Assembly (NCBI RefSeq): GCF_001040705.1
Contig: NZ_CVQP01000005.1
Span: 269,884-333,883, forward strand
Direction of reading: 5' to 3'
Source: Rhodococcus sp. RD6.2
Lineage (GTDB): Bacteria > Actinomycetota > Actinomycetes > Mycobacteriales > Mycobacteriaceae
Length of the DNA: 64,000 nucleotides
The notes under the pieces are model-generated. The model had not been told where the DNA came from. It ran no database searches and worked only from the letters and a program-made list of their open reading frames with translations. Positions 16,611 to 24,699 of the stretch are shown here, piece after piece. A program made the translations under genes and the position numbers. The first letter of the stretch is position 1; every line of letters starts with the position of its first letter.

Positions 16611-18149
16611 TCAGGCGTTCTGGTACCGGGCGCGGAGCTGATGCTTGACCAGCTTGCCGGTGGGTGTACGGGGCAGGGTGTCCGTGAAATCGATCGTGCG
16701 GGGCGCCTTGTAGTGCGCGACCCGCTCACGCACGTACCCGAGGAGTTCGTGGGCGAGTTCGTCGCCCGGCTCGATGCCCGGCTCCAGCTGGACGACCGCC
16801 TTGACCTCCTCGCCCATCTCGTCGTTCGGCACCCCGATGACGGCGGCGTCGAACACCTTGGGGTGCAGCGTCAGGACGTTCTCCGTCTCCTGCGGGTAGA
16901 TGTTCACGCCGCCCGAGATGATCATGAATGCGGCCCGGTCGGTGAGGTACAGAAAGCGGTCCTCGTCGAGGAAGCCGATGTCGCCGCTGGTCGTCCACGT
17001 GGGATGGTCGGGGTGCGTCGCCTCCCGCGTCTTCTCCGGCGCGTTGTGGTACTCGAACGGGTGCTCGTCCCGCTCCCACCACACGGTGCCGATCTCCCCG
17101 GTCGGCAGCTCGACGCCCTCGTCGTCACAAATGTGGACGACGCCGAGAACCCCGTCGTGGCCGACGGATCCGGGCTTGGCGAGTGCCTGTTCACTGTTGA
17201 TGAACGTGGCACCCGACCCCTCCGTGGAGGCGTAGTACTCGTTGATCACCGGTCCCCACCAGTCGATCATCGCGCGCTTGACCTCGGGCGGGCACGGCGC
17301 GGCGGCATGCACGGCGACCTTCATGCTGGAGACGTCGTACCGGTCGCGGACCTCGGCGGGCAGCTTGAGCATGCGCACGAACATGGTCGGCACCCACTGG
17401 CTGGCGGTCACGCGGTACCGCTGGATGAGTTCGAGGGCCTGCTCGGCGTCGAACCGGTCCATCAGGATCACGGTGCCGCCGACGGACGTGATGGTGCCGA
17501 CGAAGCGAAGGGGCGCAGCGTGATACAGCGGCGCGGGGCACAGGTACACGGTGTCGGCATCGAACCCGTACAGCGGTGCGAACACGGCGGTGTACGGGTC
17601 GGGCGTGTCGTGGACCTGGCCGCCCGTCAGCTTCGGCTTGATGCCCTTCGGCCTGCCGGTGGTGCCCGACGAATACAGCATGTCCTGGCCGCGTGGCTGA
17701 TCGGCGAGCGGTGACGCGTCGAACTCCGCGAGGGCGTCCTCGTAGTCGGCGAAACCGTCCAGTTCGCCGCCGAAGACGAGCCGGTTGGTGACGCCGGGGA
17801 AGGCGTCGGGAGCGAGGTCGATGGCGGCTGCGGCGTCGGCGGAGACGACGAGGGTGCTCGCGCCGCAGTCGTTGACGACGTACGCGGCCTCGGCGGGCGT
17901 CAGGTGCCAGTTGACGACGGTGATGTAGAGCCCGGTGCGCAGGGCAGCCCAGTACACCTCGAGGACCCGCAGGTCGTTTCCGGAGATCAGCGCGACGTGA
18001 TCGCCCATCTTCGCGCCCGCCTCGCGCAGGTACTTCGCCAGACGCGTCGACCGTTCGTCGAGTTCGCGGTAGGTCAGTTGCTCACCGGTCGCAGGCCGGA
18101 TGATCGCCGGCTTGTCCGGTGTGATGTCGGCAAATTTCCCCACGTACAC
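16611..18149 (-). CDS. Acyl-CoA synthetase (FadD4-like, AMP-forming)
   Basis: A 512-residue AMP-forming acyl-CoA ligase. The P-loop-like motif is LYSSGTTGRPKGIKP, followed by YYASTEGSG (A5-type), TTSGDIGFLDED (A7), ISGGVNIYPQETEN (A8) and the catalytic Lys in RTPTGKLVKHQL near the C-terminus. It lacks a recognisable signal or membrane segment. The GTG at 18149 has CAGGAGG upstream. It follows the acyl-CoA dehydrogenase on the same strand, separated by a hairpin, so it has its own promoter. Its upstream region contains AGAATTGACGTTC. A role in activating a fatty or alicyclic acid is likely; the substrate is not visible. Confidence 0.8.
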   Translation of the reverse strand: MYVGKFADITPDKPAIIRPATGEQLTYRELDERSTRLAKYLREAGAKMGDHVALISGNDLRVLEVYWAALRTGLYITVVNWHLTPAEAAYVVNDCGASTLVVSADAAAAIDLAPDAFPGVTNRLVFGGELDGFADYEDALAEFDASPLADQPRGQDMLYSSGTTGRPKGIKPKLTGGQVHDTPDPYTAVFAPLYGFDADTVYLCPAPLYHAAPLRFVGTITSVGGTVILMDRFDAEQALELIQRYRVTASQWVPTMFVRMLKLPAEVRDRYDVSSMKVAVHAAAPCPPEVKRAMIDWWGPVINEYYASTEGSGATFINSEQALAKPGSVGHDGVLGVVHICDDEGVELPTGEIGTVWWERDEHPFEYHNAPEKTREATHPDHPTWTTSGDIGFLDEDRFLYLTDRAAFMIISGGVNIYPQETENVLTLHPKVFDAAVIGVPNDEMGEEVKAVVQLEPGIEPGDELAHELLGYVRERVAHYKAPRTIDFTDTLPRTPTGKLVKHQLRARYQNA

Positions 18150-18241
18150 GAGCGCCTCCTGAAGTGAACGTCAATTCTCACTCGTTCATACCCCAGGAGG
18201 TCGTCCGCGTCGACGGTTTCCCTATTCGAGTTCCCTATTCA

Positions 18242-18267
18242 TGACCACAGTTATTTGACTGTGGTCA
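18242..18267. terminator. Perfect 10-bp hairpin after the acyl-CoA dehydrogenase gene
   Basis: TGACCACAGT and ACTGTGGTCA flank a 6-nt loop, starting 9 nt past the dehydrogenase stop on the minus strand. It may terminate that gene; an operator for the downstream acyl-CoA synthetase is the alternative. Confidence 0.6.
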
Positions 18268-18275
18268 CCCGATCG

Positions 18276-20072
18276 TCAGAACCAGGCCGGATCCACGTCG
18301 AGCAGCGTGCGGTCGAGGCTGCCGAGCAGATCCAGCTGCGGGCCCGTCCGTGGCAACTCGTACCGGAAGAAGTACCGCGCCGCGGCACGCTTGCCGTCGT
18401 AGAAGTCGCCCGAGCGCCCCTCGGCCGCGAGCAGCTGCTCCAGCCAGATCCACGCGACGACCAGGTGCCCGAACACCTCCAGGTAGATCGACGAGTTCGC
18501 CAACGCGACCTCGGGATCTCCGGTGCCCCATAGCTTTCCCGTCGTCTCGACAACCCGGCCCAGTACCGCCTGGAGCTGCGCGGCGTACTCGGCGGCAGCC
18601 CCGCCCACCGCATCCGCCCGCGCGATGGTGGCCCCCATCGTCTCCGCCAGCAGGGCCAGGCCGGCCCCGCCGCCCATCGTCACCTTGCGCCCGAGCAGGT
18701 CCAGGCCCTGAATACCGTGCGTGCCCTCGTGAATCGGGTTCAGGCGGTTGTCCCGGTAGAACTGCTCGACGTCGTAGTCACGGGTGTAGCCGTAGCCGCC
18801 GTGCACCTGGATGGCCAGGCTGTTCGCCTCGAGGCACCACTGGGACGGCCAGCTCTTCACGATCGGAGTCAGCGTGTCGAGCAGCAGCGCGGCGCGCGAC
18901 GCGTCCTCACCCTCGGCGGTCTCCTGGTCGTCGAACAGCTTGGCGCAGTACAGGCCGAGCGCCATCGCTCCCTCGACATACGCCTTCTGCGCCAACAGCA
19001 TCCGGCGCACGTCGGCGTGACGATCGATCCGCACGGGCGCCGACGTCGGATCCTTGTCGTCGGCGGCCCGGCCCTGCGTGCGGGTCGCAGCGTACTCGAC
19101 GGACTGCAGGTAACCCGCGTAGCCGAGGGAGATCGCCAGGAATCCGACACCGATCCGGGCCTCGTTCATCATGTGGAACATGTACGATAGGCCGCGGTTC
19201 TCCTCGCCGACGAGGTAGCCGATCGCGCCCGCCCGACCGCCCGGCGTGTGGGTGCCGTCGCCGAAGTTCAGCAGCGTGTTCGTGGTGCCGCGGTTGCCCA
19301 TCTTGTGGTTGAGGCCGACGAGGGTGACGTCGTTGCGTTCGCCGAGCGACCCGTCCTCGTCGACCAGCGTCTTCGGGACCACGAACAGGGAGATGCCCTT
19401 GACGCCCGCGGGTCCGCCGGGGACCTTGGCGAGGGCCAGGTGGACGATGTTCTCGGTCAGCTCGTGATCGCCGCCGGAGATCCACATCTTGGTGCCGGTG
19501 AGCCGGTAGGTGCCGTCGCCCTGCGGCACCGCCTTGGTGGTGATGTCGGCGAGGGAAGAACCGGCCTGCGGCTCGGACAGGCACATGGTGCCGAAGAAGC
19601 GGCCCTCGAGCATCGGGCGCACGTAGGTGTCGACCTGCTGCTCGCTGCCGTGTGCGACAAGCAGGTTCGCGTTGCCGACGGTCAGGAACGGGTACGACGA
19701 TGTGCTCGCGTTCGCGGCCTGGAACCATGCCATCGAGGCGCGCGCGAGCACCGCGGGCAACTGCATGCCGCCGAGCGATTCGTCGAACTGTCCGGCGATG
19801 AGGCCCGCTTCGGCGAACACCTTGAGCGCCTCGCCGACCTCGGGGATGATCTCGACGGTGCCGTCGGCCAGCATGTGCGGCTCTTTGGCGTCGGCCTTCT
19901 TGTTGTGCGGAGCGAAGTGCTTGATCGCGATGTCCGCGCTCAGGTCGAGGACCGCGTCGAAGGTCTCGCGGGAGTGCTCGGCGAAGCGTTTGCGTTCGGT
20001 GAGCGAGGTGACGTCGAGCCACTCGTAGAGCAGGAAGTCGAGGTCACGGCGGGACAGCGGTGCGGTGGTCAT
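18276..20072 (-). CDS. Acyl-CoA dehydrogenase (large, FadE5-like)
   Basis: A 598-residue acyl-CoA dehydrogenase, longer than the common 380-residue type and of the layout with an extra C-terminal domain seen in FadE5-like proteins. CLSEPQAGSSLADITTKA and TGTKMWISGGDHEL form the FAD/acyl site; the catalytic Glu is in NPIHEGTHGIQGLDLLGRK. IQVHGGYGYTRDYDVEQFYRD is the conserved FAD-contact helix. The ATG at 20072 has AAGGGTG upstream; sequence further upstream is not family-like. It is divergent from a TetR gene with a palindromic operator in the gap, which suggests control by acyl-CoA. Introduces the alpha,beta double bond in an acyl-CoA. Confidence 0.85.
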   Translation of the reverse strand: MTTAPLSRRDLDFLLYEWLDVTSLTERKRFAEHSRETFDAVLDLSADIAIKHFAPHNKKADAKEPHMLADGTVEIIPEVGEALKVFAEAGLIAGQFDESLGGMQLPAVLARASMAWFQAANASTSSYPFLTVGNANLLVAHGSEQQVDTYVRPMLEGRFFGTMCLSEPQAGSSLADITTKAVPQGDGTYRLTGTKMWISGGDHELTENIVHLALAKVPGGPAGVKGISLFVVPKTLVDEDGSLGERNDVTLVGLNHKMGNRGTTNTLLNFGDGTHTPGGRAGAIGYLVGEENRGLSYMFHMMNEARIGVGFLAISLGYAGYLQSVEYAATRTQGRAADDKDPTSAPVRIDRHADVRRMLLAQKAYVEGAMALGLYCAKLFDDQETAEGEDASRAALLLDTLTPIVKSWPSQWCLEANSLAIQVHGGYGYTRDYDVEQFYRDNRLNPIHEGTHGIQGLDLLGRKVTMGGGAGLALLAETMGATIARADAVGGAAAEYAAQLQAVLGRVVETTGKLWGTGDPEVALANSSIYLEVFGHLVVAWIWLEQLLAAEGRSGDFYDGKRAAARYFFRYELPRTGPQLDLLGSLDRTLLDVDPAWF

Positions 20073-20091
20073 TGGCGGACACCCTTCGTCA

Positions 20092-20109
20092 ACTAAGCGC
20101 TCACTTAGT
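20092..20109. promoter_or_regulatory. TetR operator between acyl-CoA dehydrogenase and tetR genes
   Basis: ACTAAGCGCTCACTTAGT is an 18-bp dyad with 14 symmetric positions (arms ACTAAG...CTTAGT). It lies 20 bp upstream of the dehydrogenase ATG and 56 bp before the TetR ATG, ideal for repression of both. Confidence 0.75.
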
Positions 20110-20164
20110 AGACCGTCGATGGGGCATGATGTCAACACGCGCGACACCTGAAGAGAGGCTCCCG

Positions 20165-20839
20165 ATGAGCAAGCCGCCGACCCCCGTGAGCCCCACCGGT
20201 TCGCACTCGGGCCACAAGGACTCACCGGAAGTGGATGCGCTGTTCACCGACGTCACCTCCGACGTGGCCCGGCGCCTCATCGGTTCGGCCGTCACCGCCT
20301 TCGCCGACCGCGGCTACCACGCCACCACCACCCGTCACATCTCCGAAGGCGCAGGACTGAGCCCCGCCGCACTCTACGTCCACTTCCCGTCCAAGGAGGC
20401 GATGCTGTACGAGGTCAGCCGCATCGGACACCACGGCGTGCTGGACGCCATTCGCGCCGCCGCAGCGGAAGCCGACACCCCACTCGACCGCATGCGCGCG
20501 TTGATGCGGGCCTTCACGTCGTGGCACATCCGCTACCACACCGTCTGCCGGGTCGCGCAGTACGAGATCTCCGCCCTGACCGACGACCACTACCGGGAGG
20601 TCGCCGACATCCGTAGGGACACCGAACAATTCGTCCGCGACGAGATCCAGGCCGGCGTCGACAGCGGCGACTTCACCGTGCCCGCCGTCGCGACCGCCGC
20701 CCGCGCCCTCCTGTCCATGGGCATCGACGTGGCGCGGTGGTACCAGCCCGGCCGCCGCACCGACCCCGGCGTCCTGGTCGACCAGTACGCCGACCTCACC
20801 GCTGCCATGCTCGGTGTCCGGGTCGCCGGGACGGTCTAG
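20165..20839 (+). CDS. TetR-family regulator of fatty-acid type genes
   Basis: A 224-residue TetR regulator. An N-terminal extension of about 35 polar residues precedes the helix-turn-helix ARRLIGSAVTAFADRGYHATTTRHISEGAGLSPAALYVHFPSKEAMLYEVSRIGHHG. The C-terminal part carries the TetR_C pattern with Arg/Trp-rich WHIRYHTVCRVAQYE and MGIDVARWYQPG, as in regulators of acyl-CoA genes near FadE. The ATG at 20165 has GAGAGG upstream. It probably represses itself and the divergent acyl-CoA dehydrogenase through the palindrome at 20092-20109. Confidence 0.82.
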   Translation: MSKPPTPVSPTGSHSGHKDSPEVDALFTDVTSDVARRLIGSAVTAFADRGYHATTTRHISEGAGLSPAALYVHFPSKEAMLYEVSRIGHHGVLDAIRAAAAEADTPLDRMRALMRAFTSWHIRYHTVCRVAQYEISALTDDHYREVADIRRDTEQFVRDEIQAGVDSGDFTVPAVATAARALLSMGIDVARWYQPGRRTDPGVLVDQYADLTAAMLGVRVAGTV

Positions 20840-20862
20840 ACACACGCCCTAGTCTCGAACTC

Positions 20863-21864
20863 GTGACCCTCACCTTCTCCGCCCTCGTCGCCCGCGAGTC
20901 CGACGGGGCCATCACGCTGACCACCGAAACCCTCGACGACACCGCGCTCCCCGCCGGCGAGGTGCTCGTGCGCGTCGAGTACTCGAGCGTCAACTACAAG
21001 GACGCTCTCGCCGTCACCCCGCGCGGTGGGGTCGTCCGCGAGTACCCGATCGTGCCGGGAATCGACGTCGCGGGCGAGGTCGTCTCGTCCGACTCCCCCG
21101 CCTTCGCGCCCGGCGACCGGGTCGTCGCCCACGGCTACGACATCGGCACGGCCAGGCACGGCGGCTACGCCGAGTACGCACGGGTTCCCTCGGATCAGGT
21201 GGTGAAGCTGACGACGCTGACCCCGGCCGAGGCGGCGACCGTCGGTACCGCCGGCTTCACCGCGGCGATGAGTGTGCAGGCCCTCCTCGACCGCGGCCTC
21301 ACCCCCGGCGACGGCCCGGTCCTGGTGACGGGCGCATCCGGCGGCGTCGGCAGCGTCTCCGTCGACCTGCTCGCGGCGGCGGGGTTCGAGGTGGTGGCGT
21401 CCACCGGCAAGGCCGACGCCCACGACCTGCTCACGTCACTCGGCGCATCAGAGGTCATCGGCCGACTGCCCGCCGACCCGGATGCGAAGCCGCGTCCTCT
21501 CGGCAAGGCCCGGTGGGCGTCGGCTGTCGACTGCGTCGGCGGCGCCACCCTCGCCGACGTTCTCAGCACGGTGCAGTACGGGGGCGCGGTCGCGGCGAGC
21601 GGACTGACGGGAGGCGCGGCACTGAACACGACGGTGCTGCCGTTCATCCTGCGCGGCGTCGACCTGCTCGGTATCGACTCCGTGCAGCTGCCGATCGAGA
21701 AGCGCCGCGCGCTGTGGCAGCGGATCGAGACGGACCTGCGGCCGCGGCACCTGGACTCGCTGACCCGCGAGGTTCCGGTCCAGGATGTCGCTGCGGTTCT
21801 CGACATGATCCGTGGAGGCGGCCAGACCGGCCGCACCCTGGTCCGCGTCGCGGACGCCTTCTGA
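20863..21864 (+). CDS. Acrylyl-CoA reductase (AcuI/YhdH) family oxidoreductase
   Basis: A 333-residue zinc-free medium-chain reductase. VNYKDALAVTPRGGVVREYPIVPGIDVAGEVV is the YhdH/AcuI hallmark; TGASGGVGSVSVDLLAAAGFEVVASTGK binds NADPH. AcuI reduces acrylyl-CoA to propionyl-CoA, and family members protect cells from toxic enoyl-CoA species. No ribosome site lies before the GTG at 20863, and only 23 nt separate it from tetR, so it is either leaderless or translationally read with tetR. Its last 25 bases, including the stop codon, are repeated just downstream. Confidence 0.82.
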   Translation: MTLTFSALVARESDGAITLTTETLDDTALPAGEVLVRVEYSSVNYKDALAVTPRGGVVREYPIVPGIDVAGEVVSSDSPAFAPGDRVVAHGYDIGTARHGGYAEYARVPSDQVVKLTTLTPAEAATVGTAGFTAAMSVQALLDRGLTPGDGPVLVTGASGGVGSVSVDLLAAAGFEVVASTGKADAHDLLTSLGASEVIGRLPADPDAKPRPLGKARWASAVDCVGGATLADVLSTVQYGGAVAASGLTGGAALNTTVLPFILRGVDLLGIDSVQLPIEKRRALWQRIETDLRPRHLDSLTREVPVQDVAAVLDMIRGGGQTGRTLVRVADAF

Positions 21865-21893
21865 CACCGTCCGCGTCGCGGACGCCTTCTGAC
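21841..21893. repeat. 25-bp tandem duplication of the end of the AcuI-like gene
   Basis: The bases 21841-21865, covering the last codons and stop, recur exactly at 21869-21893 with 3 nt between them. A third degraded copy (CGCGTCACGGACGCTTCC) follows at 21901. The product is unaffected because the first copy keeps the stop. Confidence 0.9.
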
Positions 21894-21916
21894 GTCCTCC
21901 CGCGTCACGGACGCTT

Positions 21917-21949
21917 CCGGTGGCGCGACCGGTTCGGTCACGCCACCGG
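21917..21949. terminator. Strong terminator hairpin for two convergent genes
   Basis: CCGGTGGCG-C-GACCG (21917-21931) pairs with its counterpart at 21935-21949 around a 3-nt loop, with one mismatch in 15. It lies between the AcuI-like stop and the stop of the 34-codon peptide gene. Confidence 0.7.
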
Positions 21950-21956
21950 GGTGCGA

Positions 21957-22061
21957 TCAGCTGCCGAACGGCAGTGTGCCCGGCTCGATCTCGTAGCCGC
22001 TGCTACCTGCGGCGACGTTGCCGACCGAGCCGAGGATGAAGTTGATCGCATTCGTGATCAT
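21957..22061 (-). CDS. 34-residue small protein of unknown function
   Basis: A short open frame with strong signals. The ATG at 22061 has GGAAGGACACCC before it and the stop is followed by a terminator hairpin. The peptide begins MITNAINFILGSVGNV, an amphipathic/hydrophobic helix, and ends acidic and Pro-rich (EIEPGTLPFGS). It has no Cys or signal-peptidase site. It could be a membrane-active or regulatory peptide; no family is recognised. It is divergent from the amidohydrolase gene, 123 nt away. Confidence 0.5.
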   Translation of the reverse strand: MITNAINFILGSVGNVAAGSSGYEIEPGTLPFGS

Positions 22062-22184
22062 GGGTGTCCTTCCATGCTGATTCTTCGACCCGAACGAGTG
22101 ATGGGCCGCCCGCAACCGTATTGACACCCGACGCCGGTGTCGACCTCGTTCAGCCCATCTGCAGCGACATGACAGGGTGTTTCC

Positions 22185-23105
22185 ATGTGCGAACCTAACG
22201 ATTCCGAGCCCACACCGTCCGACGACGATCGCCGCTCCGATGTGGACGCCGTCACGCGATTCCGCACCGACCACGGGCTCGAGCGCATCATCGACGTGCA
22301 CACCCACTTCATGCCGAAGAGCGTCATGGACAAGGTGTGGGCCTACTTCGACTCGGCGGGCCCGCTGACCGGAGTGGCCTGGCCGATCCAGTACCGACAC
22401 GACGAGGACGTCCGTCTCGATCGGCTCCGCTCGTACGGCGTGTACGCCTTCACCTCGATGATCTACCCGCACAAGCCGGACATGGCGGCCTGGCTGAACC
22501 AGTGGGCCGTCGAGTTCGCCGCCCGCAACCCCGACTGCCTGCACACCAGCACCTTCTGCCCGGAGCCCGGCGCGGCCGGCTACGTGGCCGACTCACTCGC
22601 GGCGGGCACCCGAGTGTTCAAGTCGCACATCCAGGTTGGCGACTACGACCCGAACGATCCACTGCTCGACGGCGTCTGGGGGCAGATCCAGGACGCGGGC
22701 GTGCCGGTGGTCATCCACTGCGGCTCCGGTCCGGCACCCGGACGGTTCACCGGCCCGGACCGGATCGAGTCGCTGATGGCCCGCTACCCCCGGTTGCCGC
22801 TGATCATCGCGCACATGGGGATGCCGGAGTACGCCCCATTCCTCGACCTGGCGGACCGCTACGAGTCGGTGATGCTCGACACGACGATGGCGTTCACCGA
22901 CTTCATCGGCGACATGGCACCGTCCGATCCCGCCGATTCACGCCGGCTGCGCGACCTCGGAGACCGGATCCTGTTCGGCAGCGACTTCCCGAACATCCCG
23001 TATCCGTATGTTCACGCCCTGGACGCCGTCGCCCGCCTCGGCCTGGGTGACGACTGGATACGCGGCGTCTGCCACCACAACGCTGCCCGGGTGTTCGGAC
23101 TCTGA
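22185..23105 (+). CDS. Amidohydrolase (ACMSD-like, amidohydrolase_2) family protein
   Basis: A 306-residue TIM-barrel metal hydrolase or decarboxylase. IIDVHTHFMPKSV gives the HxH metal site, VIHCGSGPAPG a further His, IIAHMGMPEY another, and LFGSDFPNIPYPY the conserved catalytic Asp. These are the amidohydrolase_2 motifs, shared by aminocarboxymuconate semialdehyde decarboxylase and related hydrolases. About 30 acidic residues precede the barrel. The start is ATG at 22185 with a modest ribosome site. It appears to stand alone; the stop is 31 nt before the convergent RNase H stop. The substrate cannot be assigned. Confidence 0.78.
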   Translation: MCEPNDSEPTPSDDDRRSDVDAVTRFRTDHGLERIIDVHTHFMPKSVMDKVWAYFDSAGPLTGVAWPIQYRHDEDVRLDRLRSYGVYAFTSMIYPHKPDMAAWLNQWAVEFAARNPDCLHTSTFCPEPGAAGYVADSLAAGTRVFKSHIQVGDYDPNDPLLDGVWGQIQDAGVPVVIHCGSGPAPGRFTGPDRIESLMARYPRLPLIIAHMGMPEYAPFLDLADRYESVMLDTTMAFTDFIGDMAPSDPADSRRLRDLGDRILFGSDFPNIPYPYVHALDAVARLGLGDDWIRGVCHHNAARVFGL

Positions 23106-23135
23106 CCGTGCCCGTCCCGCGTGCGGCGCGGCGAA

Positions 23136-23750
23136 TCAGAAGAGGGTGAGTTCCTTGGATTCGGCGGGCAGGTCGAACAACGCGGGCTCGGGATCGACCG
23201 GGCGCACCGGACGTCGCCGCACCTGTCGGGTCTTCTTCGCAGGCGAGCCGGTGGTCGCGGCACCCGTGGCCGGGGGCGTGGTCGGAGTGGTCCGGGCAGG
23301 CTGATGCGCGGCCGTCGCGGTAGCAGCGACGGCACGTGCGGCCTCGCCCGCGAGCCGGTCGGCTTCCTCGTTGTAGTGGTTGCCGACGTGACCACGAACC
23401 CAGCGGAACCGGACCGGGCCCTTCCGGTCTGCGAGGGCCTGGTCGATGTCGCGAATCAGGTCCAGGTTCTTGACCGGGTCGCCCGAGGACGTGCGCCAGC
23501 CCTTCTTCTTCCAACCGGCCACCCACTCGGACGCGCACTTGATCGCGTACTGGGAGTCGGATTCGATCAGCAGCGGCTCGTCGCCCGGATGGGCGAGGAT
23601 CGCCTCGAGCAGCGCCCGGAGTTCCGCGATCTGGTTCGTGCCCGACCGCTCACCGCCCGACCGACTCGGTCCGTGATGGTTGACCCACGCCCAGCCGATC
23701 GCGCCACCGGGATTCCGCAGGCACGAGCCGTCCGTACTGACGATGATCAC
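23136..23750 (-). CDS. rnhA: Ribonuclease HI with a disordered C-terminal tail
   Basis: A 204-residue RNase HI that cleaves RNA in RNA-DNA hybrids. The catalytic residues are all present: Asp7 in VSTDGSCLRNPGG, Glu43, Asp65 in ESDSQYAIKC and Asp131 in EEADRLAGEA, with His121 in VRGHVGNHYNEEAD. The core ends near residue 140 and is followed by about 64 residues of Ala/Thr/Pro/Arg-rich tail ending DLPAESKELTLF; a tail of this kind is not part of the enzyme fold and may bind a partner such as a clamp. It faces the amidohydrolase gene convergently. Confidence 0.9.
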   Translation of the reverse strand: MIIVSTDGSCLRNPGGAIGWAWVNHHGPSRSGGERSGTNQIAELRALLEAILAHPGDEPLLIESDSQYAIKCASEWVAGWKKKGWRTSSGDPVKNLDLIRDIDQALADRKGPVRFRWVRGHVGNHYNEEADRLAGEAARAVAATATAAHQPARTTPTTPPATGAATTGSPAKKTRQVRRRPVRPVDPEPALFDLPAESKELTLF

Positions 23751-23828
23751 GGATGCACACTCTACGATGACGCGCCGACAAACGGTGCGGACGTGGCCAA
23801 TCTCCCACCCGCGATTCGCCCGGCGTCG

Positions 23829-24629
23829 TCACTCCCCGACGAACTTCGGGGGACGCTTCTCCAGCATCGCCGCGACCGCCTCGTGGTGGTCGCGGGTGTG
23901 GTGCGCGAGCGCCTGCATCGCCGCCGACAGTTCGAGGAGCGATTCGAGGCTCTGATGCTGCCCCTCACGGAGCAGCTTCTTCGTCATCCGGAGCGCCTGC
24001 GGCGGATTCGCCGCGACCCGGGCCGCGAGGGCGTGCGCGGTCGGGAGCAACTCGTCGGGTTCGACGACCCGCGACACCAGGCCCCACTCGAGTGCGGTAT
24101 CGGCGTCGATCGCGTCGCCCGTGAACGCCATCTCCGCGGCTCGCGCCAATCCGACGGCGCGCGGCAGCAACCAGGCGCCACCGTCACCGGGGATGATGCC
24201 GAGCTTGACGAAACTCTCCGCGAACTTCGCCGCCGTGGACGCGACACGCATGTCGCACATCAGCGCGAGGTCGCAGCCGGCGCCGACCGCGGGCCCGCCG
24301 ACCGCGGCGATCACCGGAACCTCGCAGTGGTAGAGCGCCTTCGGGATGCGCTGGATACCCTGCCGGTAGCCGTCGCGCACGTCGGCGGGTGCACCCCCGA
24401 ACATGCCGACCCGGTCCCGCATGTGCTTGACGTTGCCGCCGGACGAGAAGGCGGGGCCGTTGGCCGCGAGCACCACGACGCGGACCGTGCGGTCGGCGTT
24501 GACAGCGGCAATGGCGTCCTCGAACGCCTGCACCATGTCCGGCTCGGAGATGACGTTGCGGGTGTCGGGTCGGTTCAGGGTCCAGGTGACGATGTCGCCG
24601 TCCCGCTGGATTTCGATGGCGTCGCTCAT
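23829..24629 (-). CDS. Enoyl-CoA hydratase/isomerase (crotonase) family protein lacking both hydratase glutamates
   Basis: A 266-residue crotonase-fold enzyme. NGPAFSSGGNVKHM and GGPAVGAGCDLALMCDMRVAS form the CoA oxyanion hole. The first hydratase Glu (GGCEL in rat enoyl-CoA hydratase) is Asp here (GAGCDL), and the second (QPE) position is Phe in KFAESFVKLGIIPGDGG, so classic hydration chemistry is unlikely. An isomerase, dehalogenase or thioesterase-like activity is possible, or the Glu two residues away may substitute. It lies 70 nt upstream of the alanine dehydrogenase stop on the same strand, but they seem unrelated. Confidence 0.78.
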   Translation of the reverse strand: MSDAIEIQRDGDIVTWTLNRPDTRNVISEPDMVQAFEDAIAAVNADRTVRVVVLAANGPAFSSGGNVKHMRDRVGMFGGAPADVRDGYRQGIQRIPKALYHCEVPVIAAVGGPAVGAGCDLALMCDMRVASTAAKFAESFVKLGIIPGDGGAWLLPRAVGLARAAEMAFTGDAIDADTALEWGLVSRVVEPDELLPTAHALAARVAANPPQALRMTKKLLREGQHQSLESLLELSAAMQALAHHTRDHHEAVAAMLEKRPPKFVGE

Positions 24630-24699
24630 GCGCCCAGACTAGGCAGCTTCGCCATCCGCGCGCCTTTCCGGCCGCCAGAGCAACCGAAACCACCTAGGG

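Noticed and set aside
18160-18200. AGAATTGACGTTC upstream of the acyl-CoA synthetase, similar to AGAATTGATTTCA near 3830 (minus strand)
   Set aside because: Two partial matches with different spacing are too weak for a shared operator.
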